DNA of 64,000 nucleotides from Isoetes taiwanensis (taxonomy: Eukaryota; Streptophyta; Lycopodiopsida; Isoetales; Isoetaceae): the NCBI GenBank assembly GCA_021234155.1, contig JAJEKV010000040.1, positions 2,581,799-2,645,798 on the forward strand. Direction: 5' to 3'. Positions 1 to 11,332 of the stretch are shown here, one piece after another; position 1 is the stretch's first letter, and each line of letters opens with the position of its first letter. Below the pieces are notes generated by a model, which did not search any database, had not been told where the DNA came from, and saw only the letters and a list, made by a program, of their open reading frames with translations. Made by a program: the position numbers and the translations under genes.

Positions 1-393
1 GCATTCGCCGTCTAGCTTGGTCGTCAAACTTGGTTGCAAAGGCGAGACAGCATAGCGGATCAAATAGAGGATCAAATAGAACTGGGTTTGGTAGTCTGCG
101 CTCTTTGGCAGTTGAATGATTTTTTCTTCTCCTTGTAGCAGGACCCAAAGCAGGATTCAAAGCTTGTATTCTAAAGCAGGGCAACCAGAGTAAATCTGTT
201 GAAAGTTTAATTTGGCGCCAAGCTTGATTCCACCGTGCTTGCTTCGAATCTGAAGCTTTCTTGCTTCGATGCCATGGCTTTCTTGCAGTCAAGGAGTTAA
301 AGTCTCAACTCTGAGATAAGACTTATTCTTAGTTCCTAAGTTGTTCCATAAGACTATGGAGAATATGGTAATCTAAAACAATTGGCTATAGAT
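1..393. other. Unassigned sequence upstream of PPR pseudogene copy 1
   Basis: No open frame of note and no recognised element. It leads into the PPR pseudogene but is not shared with the sequence upstream of the second PPR copy (10740 onward), so the homology between the two copies starts near the PPR start codon. Confidence 0.5.
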
Positions 394-2211
394 ATGACCC
401 AATTTGTTTCCGGAGGACATGCCAACGTTGTAACTTTACCAATTGAGAAGAATATCCAAACAGTGGCAACAGGTTTATCATTTTCTGCAACCAAGTTGGA
501 TATGGATCAGCTTGTTTCTCAACTGAGGCGGTGTGGTGATTCTAAAGCTTTGGGAGAAGGTAAGCTGACCCATGTTTTAGTTATAAAGAGTAGATTCAGC
601 CAAGATAGGTTTTTGGGTAATCTCCTTTTACAGATGTATGGCAAATGTTTGTGTGTAAATGAGGCAAGGGAGGTATTTGTTAAGATGTGTGAAACCAATG
701 TTTTTACTTGGAATATCATGATTTCAGTATATATCCAAAGTGGAAATATAGAGGATGCATTAGGGCTATTTTGGCAAATGCCACATAAGGATGTCGTTTC
801 ATGGAATATGTTGATTATGGCTTATACCAACTCACGGAAGGCTGCAGAGAGGCGGTCAATTGTTTGAACAAGCTCACGAGAAAGATGTATTTTTTGTGGA
901 ATAGTATGATTGGAGGATATACCGCCATGGACAACTAGAGACTGACAGTTCGACTTTTTGAAAACATGCCCACAAGAGATGTGGTCTCTTGGAATACAAT
1001 CATTGGACTTATATCCAATGTGGAAAAGCTGAAAAGAAAGCGCAAAAAGCTTTTTGAGGAGATGCCAAAGCAGAATATTGTTTCTTGGAATACCATGATC
1101 TCGGGTTTAGCCCTTCATGGGAAGCTAGAAGAGGCTGCACAACTATTTAATAAAATGCCCAAGAGGAATGTGGTTTCATGGACTACTATGGTCGACCTAT
1201 GTTCAAGATGGGCAACTAGACAAAGGACTTGAACTCTTTGACCAAATGTCGAAGCGAAATGTAGCCACATGGAATGCCATGATCACTGGTTCACAATATG
1301 CAAAACTTGAGGAAACCATCAAGTTCTTTAGAAAGATGCCAGAGAGGGATGTTATATCATGGGTGCAATGCTATCAGCTTACACCAAGAAAGGATACCTC
1401 AAAGATGCCCTAGCATTCTTCAAAAAGATGCCACATCGGAATATAGTTTCTTGGAATGTAATGCTTGGGGGATATGTTGAACATGGACGGCTTGAAGAAA
1501 CATTGGACTTTTTTCAAAAAATGAGACTATCAAATATAAAACCTGATAGAGCCACATTTCTTAATCTTCTAGAAGCATGTGGCCATCTTTGCTGCTCTTG
1601 TCGAAGGAAAACAAGTACATTCTCTTATTATCGGTAGTGTACACGAATCAAATATGGCAATAGGTAATGCTCTACTTAACATGTATAGCAGATGTGGAAG
1701 TTTAAATCATGCGCGCTCAGTATTCAACAAAATGTGTGAGAGAGATGTGATTACATGGAATGCTATGATTATAGCGTATGCTCAACATGGGCTTTCAGCA
1801 GAAGTGCTATATCTTTTCCAAAGGATGCAGAAAGAAGGGGTGAGACCAGACGAGTTCACGTTTGTTGGCCTTCTTTCAGCTTGTAGCTATGGCGGCTTAA
1901 TGGATGAGGGAGCTCATTTCTTGGTATCCATGGGTAAAGATCCTGGTGTCACACCCACATTGGAGCACTATACTTGCCGGATTGATTTTCTTGGACGGAT
2001 TGGATGCCTAGATGAAGCAGAAGATTTAATTACTAGCACACCATTTCGAGAGGACACTGCAGTATGGACGACATTTCTTGGTTCTTGTACTCTTTACATT
2101 GACATGAAAAGAGGGAGAAATGCTGCAGAGTGTGTTTTGAAACTTGACTCCACAAATGCTGCGGCCTATGTGTCATTATCAAACATATATGCAGCAGCTG
2201 GATTAAACTAA
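394..2211 (+). pseudogene. PLS-type PPR protein pseudogene, copy 1 (left arm)
   Basis: The first in-frame ATG (394) opens a peptide starting MTQFVSGGHANVV. Successive frames then carry about a dozen PPR units with the hallmarks of the PLS class: WNxMI, MPxRDVVSW, MPERDVISW and an L-type unit with KPDRATFLNLLEAC and GKQVHS. PPR proteins of this class bind organellar RNA and usually edit it. The reading frame changes near 850-960, 1020, 1190, 1360 and 1580, so no single protein can be read. The last open segment (about 1579-2211) ends in LSNIYAAAGLN and then a stop. The E and DYW extensions that normally follow are not seen. The same gene lies inverted at 6220-10723, which helps place the breaks. 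Some frameshifts may be sequence errors, because several fall at CAG/CTG sites. Confidence 0.85.
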
Positions 2212-2640
2212 GTACATTCGAGCCTTGGGAATTGGTTTAGCCACCAGCAAACTGCTTAATCATGGCCATACCCTCCAAATTGATTCATGCAATTATATAA
2301 GAGGGTTAATATCCTCGGCCAGAGCTGTGCTTGTGACATGAAACCGGCACATTCCTTTATTACAGGTGGTGTACATGATGAATCAAATGTATGGAATATG
2401 TGAAGTTAAAATCATGCATGCATGTTCAGTATTCGACAGAATGTGTGAGAGAGATGTAATTACATGGAATGCCTTGATTGTAGCATAATACCTATATTGT
2501 GAGCTGAAAACTGTTTTAGTGGCCAACAAATCGGTCAAGCGTTGCATACCCTCCAAATTTATTCACGTGATTATACTGGTCCTCGACCAAGGGCTGCGCT
2601 GCCTATGACCTGCCTGAGATGCTCATGAGCTCGTGAACTT
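2212..2640 (+). pseudogene. Decayed PPR tail between the PPR copy and the HUH element
   Basis: About 2330-2500 still reads, in fragments, like a second degraded copy of the preceding PPR unit (CERDVITWNALIVA-like, after an ITGGVHDESNV-like stretch). Two related stretches containing CATACCCTCCAAAT follow each other near 2270 and 2550. The whole stretch is repeated in inverse orientation at 5790-6215, so it belongs to the palindromic arm. Confidence 0.6.
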
Positions 2641-2644
2641 TCCT

Positions 2645-4580
2645 TATAATCATTTGAAGCAAATGTGGCATCAATCATTTTTTAAATGGTCCATTTTCCT
2701 GCAGAACACTGGATTCTACACTTGTCACCAGCCAAAAACAACGTTCCATTTTTTATATATAACAACAGTTTACATTGGGAAAACAGTTTACATTGGACGT
2801 TATTACTGTCATATATGTCACATATGAAGCCACATAATATATAACAGAACATAGAACAGACTACATTCGGCATTATGAACATCAATACAAGGAAGCTCTC
2901 TCATGCGCAGCTGCCGAAGCTTGGAAAGGAGCATTGCGCGAACATGGTTCACCTCTCCTCTAAAAATCCGACGCTCCCTCACAGTAATATGCATTGCTGG
3001 ATCATCCATTGCGGTAAGTGGCTCAATCAGATTACATTCAAGTTATGAACAATTCTTCATGTGTTCGTCTTCATCCACTCCACATCAAAGAACGGACTAG
3101 TAGGAGCAACTAGTCTACCCTCCACCCCCTCGTCACTGTCAGACTCCGGATCAAGTGCTATGAATGGAGTGAACGGCGGGGATGTAGGGGTCTCTTGCTC
3201 CTGCTCGCCGTCAACTGCACCTACAAAATATAACAATCAAGAATGCATCAGTCACTCTCTTTGTTTGCTCAAAGAATGCAACTGAATTGCTCACTAAGAG
3301 ATAGCTAACGTTCCATCGACTCCCGGGGGATTCACATGTTTTGGGCGTACAAACCATGTGAGTTATACTTGAGGGGTTTTTTTTTACCATTTTACGTAGG
3401 CATACGTACCATACTAGGGGTTTTTTAACCACTATTTGGGGTAAACCATATACTTAAAGGGGTTAAAATAGCTTTCATAAGTCAGTATACTAGGGGGTTT
3501 TTTACTACCCCCCAGATGGCATATCCCCTTTGTTATAAGTGAATCCCCCGGGCATCGACTACATCTAGGGGGATGGAGTCCTGGAAGGGGATCAACTTGT
3601 GATTTTTAGGAGGCTGGAAAGCCAGGGTCTCCTCAAAGCATTCTTCACCATCCATAAATCCCATGTTCACCTCTTCATCCCCATCGTCTACAGCCTCTTC
3701 CTCATCCAACATCGCATTCAGTTTGTCTAATTCCCTGAATGCTATTGCATCATCCCAAAATCATCTTCGCCTCTTTCCAACTTTCTCAATCGGATCTTCG
3801 CCAGGTTGCAGACTATAAATAACACACCTCATGTCCTTGATGGACGCATGCATTGGATCCAATGCAAGGCGCCACACCGCTTCAACTCTCTCATAACTGA
3901 TTTTGTTGCTATTAAATGGAGCACCCAAGCACTACAAAGCACAAAGCGTCTTGTCCGGAGCATTCTAGCAAGCGTGTAGCGTAGGCTAGCAGTTTTCTGC
4001 TTCCCGCCATGATAAAGTACAAAATGTTGTGCACGAGCAAGAATATTTCGATTGTCCAGAACCACACAATTCTTTATCTCCCCCGCTTCGTAAAGAGCAT
4101 AAAGGTTCTTGCCTCGTTCCAACTGCTCAGGCGTAACTGCTTTCATGTGATTCTTGAAGTGCATCTTGCCTATATCTTTAAGGTAGTAACTCAGCATGCC
4201 TTCAAAGCAGTGCAGGCGGGTGTCTTTAAGAGCTTTGCAAAGAATCACACCTCCTGGCGGCCTGTGATCCACCCAGTTCAGGGCATGTTTGAGGCGAATA
4301 TTCACAGTTGTAGGGGTGGTGATAGGCATCCTGAAGACACATTGCAGGTGCAAATAGTCCAATTCAGATCCACGCTCAATAGACACCATGCCAGCCAAGC
4401 ACTCACCCTCAAGAAACTCACACGTCATACAGATCCTCCCATATATCAGCTCCCCAATGCTAATTGTGACACTTAGATCAATCGGTTCTGATGGACTTCT
4501 CGTGATCTCGAGTCTTACGGCTGGTAAGGCCGTCCTTTTCACTAAATCTGCCTCTCTCTTTTCCTCCATCTCTCTTCTCT
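2645..4580 (-). pseudogene. HUH-endonuclease transposon, copy A (inverted, damaged)
   Basis: The main open frame, 4569 down to 3829, encodes 246 residues. A charged start (MEEKREADLVKR) runs in the same frame into the conserved IDLSVTIS stretch. The HUH position reads YLHLQ (residues 72-76), so the first histidine of the HLHLQ seen in copy B is a tyrosine. The downstream motif reads YYLKD. After about 3900 the frame shifts and the C-terminal part continues in other frames to about 3600. A 231-bp MITE is inserted at 3322-3552, and 2820-3250 holds the second coding segment. The 3' end (2645-2700) matches the end of copy B. Beyond it, copy A shares flank with copy C and not with B. It is probably inactive. 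Confidence 0.75.
3322..3552. mobile_element. MITE, 231 bp, hAT-like 8-bp target duplication
   Basis: The ends are CCCGGGGGATTCAC and GTGAATCCCCCGGG, perfect 14-bp inverted repeats. The element is flanked by CATCGACT at 3314-3321 and again at 3553-3560. The uninterrupted site is visible in copy B of the host element (reverse complement of 12248-12265), where CATCGACT occurs once, so the insertion and its 8-bp duplication are demonstrated inside the window. There is no coding capacity. A relative lies at 52483-52729. An 8-bp duplication is typical of hAT elements, but the family assignment is inferred. Confidence 0.85.
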
Positions 4581-4624
4581 CAATGTATTTTATTTTCCAA
4601 TTTCAAATCCCAAGGAGTATTATT

Positions 4625-5785
4625 AGCAGAAAACTGCTAGCCTATGCTACACGCTTGTTAGAATGCTCCGGACAGGACTCTTTGTGCTTTCCAATGCTTG
4701 GGTGCTCCCATCTAATAGCAACAAAATCAGTTATGAGAGAGTTGAAGCGGCGTGGTGCCTTGCATTGGATCCAATGCATGCGTCCATCAAGGACATGAGG
4801 TGTGTTATTTATGGTCTGCCACCTGGCAAAGATCCGATTGAGAAAGTTGGGAAGAGGCGAAGACAATTCTGGAATGATGCAATAGCATCCAGGCAATTAG
4901 ACAAACTGGATGCGATGTTGGACGAGGAAGTGGTTGTAGACGATGGGGATGAAGAGGTGAACATGGGGTTTATGGATGGTGAAGAATGCTTTGAGGAGAC
5001 CACGGCTTTCCAGCCTCCTGAAAATCACGAGTACATTCCCCTGGATGTAGTTAATGGAATATTAGTTATCTCTTAGTGAGTAATTCAGTTGCATTCTTTG
5101 AGCAAACAAACAGAGTGACTGATGCATTCTTGATTTGTTATGTTTTGTAGGTGCAGTTGATGGCGAGCAGGAGCAAGAGACCCCTACAGCCCCGCTGTTC
5201 ACTTCGTTCATAGCACTTGATCCGGAGTCTGACAGTGAGGTGGGGTGGAGGGTAGAGTAGTTGCTCCTGTTGGTCCGTTCTTTGATGTGGAGTGGATGAA
5301 GATGAACATATGGAGAATTGTTCATAACTTGAATGTAAATCTGATTGATGTTGTTGACATCTTAGAAGAAGCGCTTACCGCAATGGATGATCCAGCAGTG
5401 CATGTTACTGTGAGGGAGTGTCGGATCTTTAGAGGAGAGGTGAACCATGTTCGCGCAATGCTCCTTTCCAAGCTTCGGCAGCTTGAGCAGCTTGCTAGAG
5501 CTCACCCAGGGACCATGCGTGCATGAGGAGAGCTTCCTTGCATTGCTGTTCATAATGCCGAATGTAGTCTGTTCTATGTTCTGTTATGTATTATGCGGCT
5601 TCATATGTGACATATATGACAGCAATAAAGTCCAATTTAAATTGTTTTCCCAATGTAAATTGTTGTTGTATATAAAAAATGGAACGTTGTTTTTGGTGGG
5701 TAACAAGTGTAGAATCCAGTGTTCTGCAGGAAAATGAACCATTTAAAAAATGCTGCTACATTTGCTTCAAATGATTATAAGGAAA
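4625..5785 (+). pseudogene. HUH-endonuclease transposon, copy C (5'-truncated)
   Basis: It starts at the point corresponding to about 11818 of copy B (AGAAAACTGCTAGCCTA...), so the HUH and YxxK region is missing. The C-terminal half is open from 4663 to 5076 (with NKISYERVEAAW, KVGKRRRQFW and an acidic EEVVVDDGDEEV stretch). After a TTTTGTAG acceptor-like site at about 5150, the second segment reads to 5526, ending LARAHPGTMRA. It lies back to back with copy A, with about 45 bp of unrelated sequence at the centre. Its 3' flank is shared with copy A, so A and C come from one inverted duplication, not two insertions. Confidence 0.7.
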
Positions 5786-6219
5786 GTTCACGAGCTCATG
5801 AGCATCTCAGGCAGGTCATAGGCAGCGCAGCCCCTGGTCGAGGATATTAACCCTCTCATATAATCACGTGAATAAATTTGGAGGGTATGCCATGATTGAC
5901 CAATTTGTTGACCACTAAAACAGTTTTCAGAGTTCACAATGTAGGCATTATGCTACAATCAAGGCATTCCATGTAATTACATCTCTCTCACACATTCTGT
6001 TGAATACTGAGCATGCATGCATGATTTTAACTTCATATATGCCATATATTTGATTCATCATGTACACCATCTGTAATAAGGGAATGTGCCAGTTTCATGT
6101 GACAAGCACAGCCCTGGCCGAGAATATTAACCCTCTTAATCGCATGAAACAATTTGGAGGGTACGACCATGATTAAGCAGTTTGCTGGTGGTAAACTAAT
6201 TCCCAGGGCTCGAATGTGC
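5786..6219 (-). pseudogene. Decayed PPR tail, right arm
   Basis: Inverted counterpart of 2212-2640. It carries the CATACCCTCCAAAT-type stretch and the degraded CERDVITWNA-like PPR remnant on the minus strand (about 5940-6100). No open frame. Confidence 0.6.
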
Positions 6220-7346
6220 TTAGTTTAATCCAGCTGCAGCATATATGTTTGATAATGACACATAGGCCGCAGCATTTGCTCGGTCAAGTTTCAAAACACA
6301 CTCTGCAGCATTTCTCCCTCTTTTCATGTCAATGTAAAGAGTACAAGAACCAAGAAATGTCGTCCATACTGCAGTGTCCTCTCGAAACGGTGTGCTAGTA
6401 ATTAAATCTTCTGCTTCATCTAGGCATCCAATCCATCCAAGAAAATCAATCCAGCAAGTATAGTGCTCCAATGTGGATGTGACACCAGGATCTTTACCCA
6501 TGGATACCAAGAAATGAGCTCCCTCATCCATTAAGCCGCCATAGCTACAAGCTGAAAGAAGGCCAACAAACGTGAACTCGTCTGGTCTCACCCCTTCTTT
6601 CTGCATCCTTTGGAAAAGATATAGCACTTCTGCTGAAAGCCCATGTTGAGCATACGCTACAATCATGGCATTCCATGTAATCACATCTCTCTCACACATT
6701 TTGTTGAATACCGAGCGCGCATGATTTAAACTTCCACATCTGCTATACATGTTAAGTAGAGCATTTTCTATTGCCATATTTGATTCGTGTACACTACCGG
6801 TAAGAGAATGTACTTGTTTTCCTTCGACAAGAGCTGCAGCATGGCCACATGCTTCTAGAAGATTAAGAAATGTGGCTCTATCAGGTTTTATATTTGATAG
6901 TCTCATTTTTTGAAAAAAGTCCAATGTTTCTTCAAGCCGTCCATGTTCAACATATCCCCCAAGCATTACATTCCAAGAAACTATGTTCCGATGTGGCATC
7001 TTTTTGAAGAATGATAGGGCATCTTTGAGGTATCCGTTCTTGGTGTAAGCTAATAGCATTGCAGTCCATGATATAACATCCCTCTCTGGCATCTTTCTTT
7101 AGAACTTGATGGTTTCCTCAAGTTTTGCATATTGTGCATAACCTGTGATCATGGCATTCCATGTGGCTACATTTCGTTCTGGCATTTGGTCAAAGAGTTG
7201 AAGTCTTTATCTAGTTGTCCATCTTGAACATAGGCTGTGACCATAGTAGTCCATGAAACCACATTCCTCTTGGGCATTTCATTAAATAGTTATGCAGCCT
7301 CTTCCAGCTTCCCATGCAGGGCTAAACCTGAGATCATAGTATTCCT
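6220..7346 (-). pseudogene. PLS-type PPR pseudogene copy 2, C-terminal part
   Basis: On the minus strand an open stretch of about 290 residues (7092 to 6220) carries PPR units with MPERDVISWTAML, MPHRNIVSWNVML, KPDRATFLNLLEACG, a GKQVHS-containing L unit and CERDVITWNAMI, ending LSNIYAAAGLN as in copy 1. Between 7092 and 7346 the same gene continues in other frames (MPxRNVVSW units). At 7346 it is cut by a LINE and resumes at 10085. It is better preserved than copy 1 here and shows which frames of copy 1 were once joined. Confidence 0.85.
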
Positions 7347-10084
7347 TTTTTTTGATTGAAGGCTATATTTGTATTAATAAGTTATACATAGAAATACATA
7401 TGTATATATGAGTACAAAAAGTCAACTTTTTTATCTTGGGAAGTGATTAACCCATTCGATCTATCTTTTAGATTCTGGGAAAAATCTAAAACTTAGATAC
7501 TACATCCATAGTCATATAAGACTTAACAAAAACTTGAAACTGAGATGATCTAATATATAGTTCTATGATAAGTCCGATTCCGATTTACGGTTTTAGCGGA
7601 GATCGGATACTTCTCAACTTTTCTTTTTTATCCTTTACGCCCATGCCTTCGGTAGCGTAGAATGAATGAATGAGCAAACGAGCTGACCTACATGACATTT
7701 AGAAGGGTAAAAACGACTGGTGGTCTATTGCTTCACAAATGAGTCCTCTCCGGCATCCGGACTTTGAATGCACGAGCAGTCCTAGCGACAATGATCACCA
7801 TGGTAATTGTTGGTGTGGCTCGAATTAGTCGACCACATGGAATTTACCGAGATTAATCCGATTCCACTTCAGCTTCTTTTGTGCAATGAGAATATTACCT
7901 ACTGGTCGTAAAACGAAGCGAGTTAGTGAATTGAGAAAATCTCTCTTATCCAAGAGATATCATATTTGGTTTGCTTGATCTTTTACGTCGGCGGATAATC
8001 TCTTGGTAAAAAATGATTGAGTTCCCTTGCTTTCGGATCCTCGAGTAGAATGTAGATTCTCCGGTCGAGGATCATTAGGAAAAAGGATTTCAACGAGGGG
8101 GGTAGAGGAGACGGTTGGGAATTTGGAATTCCTCGGTGACTAGCTCAAGTACCCCTTTCAGCCCATAAAGCAGTTCTTGAACAAATGACTTTCATCTTGA
8201 CTTCACTGTAAACATCTCTCACATAAGTTAGAAGCACCATGTTCAATCTAAATCTTTTTACATTGGTGGCTAAAGCCTTATGCCGAGTTGCCACATAAAG
8301 GCTTTGATTTTGGGGTTGATAGGAGAGTTCCACATGAATTTTAAATTTGCCATACATCTCTCCTCGGTGATCTCCCATTTGGTATGAATGGAGATGGTGT
8401 AGCTCCTTGTCGAATTTGTAAGCATTTTAACCCTATAACTTTTGTGTTACCATGAACATGCCATTGGGTTTCTTGGTTATGCCACACTCCTTCATTAAGG
8501 CAACTCCTTATGGCTTGATAGAGTCTCTCATGATCTTCACCCATATGCGCAAGAACCTGAATTTTGAAATTCTATAAAGCCCACATCATTAAACAAATGA
8601 GAAAAGTGAGTGATGCCTCTATCGACCATTTTTTACCAGCGAATAGGAAAATGCATAGCCAAGCCGGATGTGGGGTTATTTAGAATTAGAGAGGGTTCCA
8701 AAAAATTGTTTGATCCTTAGAAAGGCCCTCCTTCCAAGAATACATCCCGCTAACCGCTTTCCATGCTCTAATCCACTTTTTAATGATTCCGTGAGTATTA
8801 TTAGGAACCTTGAAATCAAAGAATAAGCTTTAGGGGAGGTGCATGTTCACATTTCTCCACCGAAGGGTTTACACTTTAGCAAGGTAATGATTAATAAGCT
8901 TTGACACGGGGTGATTAATCTCATCATGGCCGACTCTGTAAATGTATTTGGTCGCCGGGGGCCAGCCCTTGTTTCTCAATATCCGGAGAACTCCAAGACC
9001 ACCATGCTTCCTTTTTCTTCATACATTCTTTCATGAAACGGAACCGGGTTCTCATTTGCTACCCCCACTAGCAATAAATCTACCTAAAATGCCCCGAGTT
9101 TAGAAGTGACCTTTTAGGAGCTAAGAGGATAGAAGACTGGGTAAACATGAGAAGAAGAAATAACCGAAGTTGGCTAAGATAGCTCTTCCATTTTTGGACG
9201 AGATATTTTACCCATTTAAGAGATCAACCTTTACATGGAATTTCTCAATAATATCCCCCCAAAGATTACTAGCATTAGTCCTTAAAAGCAAAAGGAATAC
9301 CCAAGATTTTAGATTTAATAATTGGGAGAGATACTCGACCAAGGGTTTGGGCGCTTTGTGCCCTTTTACTGATTTCTTGCAATGAGCTTGGATTTGAGAG
9401 GGTTGATCTTACATCCAGGAGAGCAATTTCAAAGTCTTCGAGAACAATTTGGGTGTTTGTGATGGATCTTTCTTCCATAGTGACAAAGAGAAAAGTGTCA
9501 TCAAGGAAGTGAGCATTAAGGAAAAAACATGCCTCTTGATTATCGGGAAGTTTGAGTCCCACAATTCTCTTCTCGGTCGACTTTTTTGAAAGCACAATTC
9601 AAGGCTTCCATGATTATAAGAAAAAGAAAAGGGGCGAGGGCAACCTTGCTTGGCGCCTCTCTTTATCTCAAAGAAAGGGTCAGATTCTCCATTGATCGTA
9701 ACAGGGATCTTGAGTTGTAGAGGATGGCTTGAAAAATACTTATCACTTCCGGGAGAACCCCATCTTTTGACAACATTTGAAAAGGAAACTCGGTGACCGC
9801 AGTGTCAAAAGCCTTAGTAATATCCGGTTTGAGCGGGGGCAATGTCCTCGTTTAGTTTCTTTAGCCCAATGCATGCCAATGATAGTCAGGGCAACATTAT
9901 CTAGAATGGACCTATCCTTTAGGTAAGCACTTTGGGTATTGGAGATGGTGAGATCGTAATAGGTTTTGATCTAGAGGCTAGTGGTAGCGAGATGATTTTA
10001 TAAATAACATTGGTGAGGGATATGGGTCATCAAATCGAGAAAGTTTCGTAGTTCATCTATTTTAGGGATCAAGGAGATGGGATT
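7347..10084 (-). mobile_element. 5'-truncated L1-type LINE inserted in the PPR pseudogene
   Basis: The insertion interrupts the PPR sequence exactly. Copy 1 has the uninterrupted site at 1075-1100, while here the same bases are split between 7346 and 10085. The low-coordinate end begins with a T8 run, the poly(A) tail of a minus-strand insertion. Minus-strand frames between 10070 and 9270 read as degenerate reverse transcriptase: RPISLTNVIYKII, GAKQGCP and a DDTFLF that replaces the usual xADD. The 8145-8544 frames are the conserved C-terminal part of ORF2 (HNQETQWHVHGN). ORF1 and the endonuclease are absent, as expected for 5' truncation. The target duplication is not clear. Confidence 0.8.
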
Positions 10085-10723
10085 GCCAAGAAACAATATT
10101 CTGCTTTGGCATCTCCTCAAAAAGCTTTTGCGCTTCTTTCAGTTTTCCACATTGGATATAAGCTCCAATGATTGTAGTCCAAGAGACCACATCCCTGGGC
10201 ATGTTTTCAAAAAGTTGAACTGTTGTGTCTAGTTGTCCATGGCAGGCATATCCTCCAATCATACTATTCCACAAAAATACATCTTTCTCAGGAGCTTGTT
10301 CAAACAATTGGACTGCCTCTTGCAGTCTTCCAGAGTTGGTATAAGCCATAATCAACATATTCCATGAAACGGCATCCTTATGTGGCATTTGCCAAAATAG
10401 CCCTAATGCATCCCCTATATTTCCACTTTGGATATATACTGAAATCATGCTATTCCAAGTAAAAACATTGGTTTCACACGTCTTAACAAAAGGAGATTAC
10501 CCAAAAACCTATCTTGGCTGAATCTACTCTTTATAACCAAAATATGGGTCAGCTTACCTTCTCCCAAAGCTTTAGAATCACCACACCGCCTAAGTTGAGA
10601 AACAGGCTGATCTATATCCAACTTGGTTGCAGAAAATAATAAACCTGTTGCCACTGTTTGGATATTCTTCTCAATTGGTAAAGTTACAACGTTAGCATGT
10701 CCTCCGGAAACAAATTGGGTCAT
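10085..10723 (-). pseudogene. PLS-type PPR pseudogene copy 2, N-terminal part
   Basis: It starts at the ATG of MTQFVSGGHANVV (minus strand, 10721-10723) and runs through the same N-terminal region and first PPR units as copy 1 (QSGNIGDALGLFWQMPHKDAVSWNM and following units; MPRDVVSWTTIIGAY). One frame change occurs near 10445, and it runs into the LINE at 10084. Together with 6220-7346 it makes the right arm of the palindrome. Confidence 0.85.
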
Positions 10724-10739
10724 ATCCAATTTGTTATAT

Positions 10740-11030
10740 CCAAATTGGTCTGCAGATGGTTTCCGGATTAAGTCCAGCAGGATGGCAAGTTCGGATTTGC
10801 AAGTGGGTGCTTCTACTTCTAGAAGAGGAGGCCAGCGATGGCAGAAAGCGCCTCATCAACATGGCCTATTGTAGGTACATTTTAATCGTTTTCATCATGT
10901 TGAAGCGTTTAGCTAGCAGGTTTTAGTTTAGAGGAGAGTAGCTCAGTTGCTGCATCTTGGTGTGTCAGGGATTCATTTAGGCTAGAGTGCGACATAGTTT
11001 TCCACAGAAGCAGCTTTGTTGAGTGCCATC
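10740..11030. other. Unassigned stretch between PPR copy 2 and HUH element copy B
   Basis: No open frame that I recognise. The 5' end of copy B must lie here or just downstream, but only one copy extends this far, so the boundary cannot be set from the window. Confidence 0.5.
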
Positions 11031-11039
11031 TGAGCCCTT

Positions 11040-11157
11040 AGAAATTCGTCAGGATAATAGGCTGCATCTTCTTGCAGATGTATGTGATGCCAGTGGTCAT
11101 GCTCCTAGGAAGAGAGGCAGGCCTAGGAAGGAAGTTGCTTTGAAAATCCGAGAGTAG
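11040..11157 (+). other. AT-hook-like peptide frame at the 5' end of HUH element copy B
   Basis: Reading from 11040 in the frame of 11101, about 39 codons are open and contain APRKRGRPRKEVALKIRE before a TAG at 11155. RGRP flanked by basic residues is the AT-hook core, a minor-groove DNA-binding motif. The frame has no clear start codon. It may be the former N-terminus of the element's protein, now broken by the stop. Single copy in the window, so constraint cannot be judged. Confidence 0.35.
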
Positions 11158-11158
11158 G

Positions 11159-11332
11159 ATGAGAAGGCGGAGACGAAGAGGTAGAGGCAGAGGGAGATGG
11201 AAGGAGAGGGCAAAAAAATGTGAGAGGGAGAGAAGAGAGATGGAGGAAAAGAGAGAGGCAGATTTAGTGAAAAGGGGGAAGCCTGCAAGCCAGAAGACTG
11301 AGACTGCTGAGAAGTCCACTGTAATTGATTGA
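11159..11332 (+). CDS. Basic N-terminal segment of the HUH protein (frame-shifted)
   Basis: ATG at 11159 opens 57 codons: an Arg/Gly-rich start (MRRRRRRGRGRGRW), a charged stretch containing the MEEKREADLVKR that also starts the copy A protein, then TGA at 11330. The following endonuclease frame begins at 11325 in a different phase. In copy A the MEEKREADLVKR stretch and the endonuclease are in one frame, so the two parts belong to one protein and copy B probably has a small indel or sequence error near 11300. The Arg-rich part would suit DNA binding or nuclear import. Confidence 0.45.
   Translation: MRRRRRRGRGRGRWKERAKKCERERREMEEKREADLVKRGKPASQKTETAEKSTVID

Noticed and set aside
4009-4476. 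Plus-strand frame of 155 codons
   Set aside because: Antisense to the HUH endonuclease frame of copy A.
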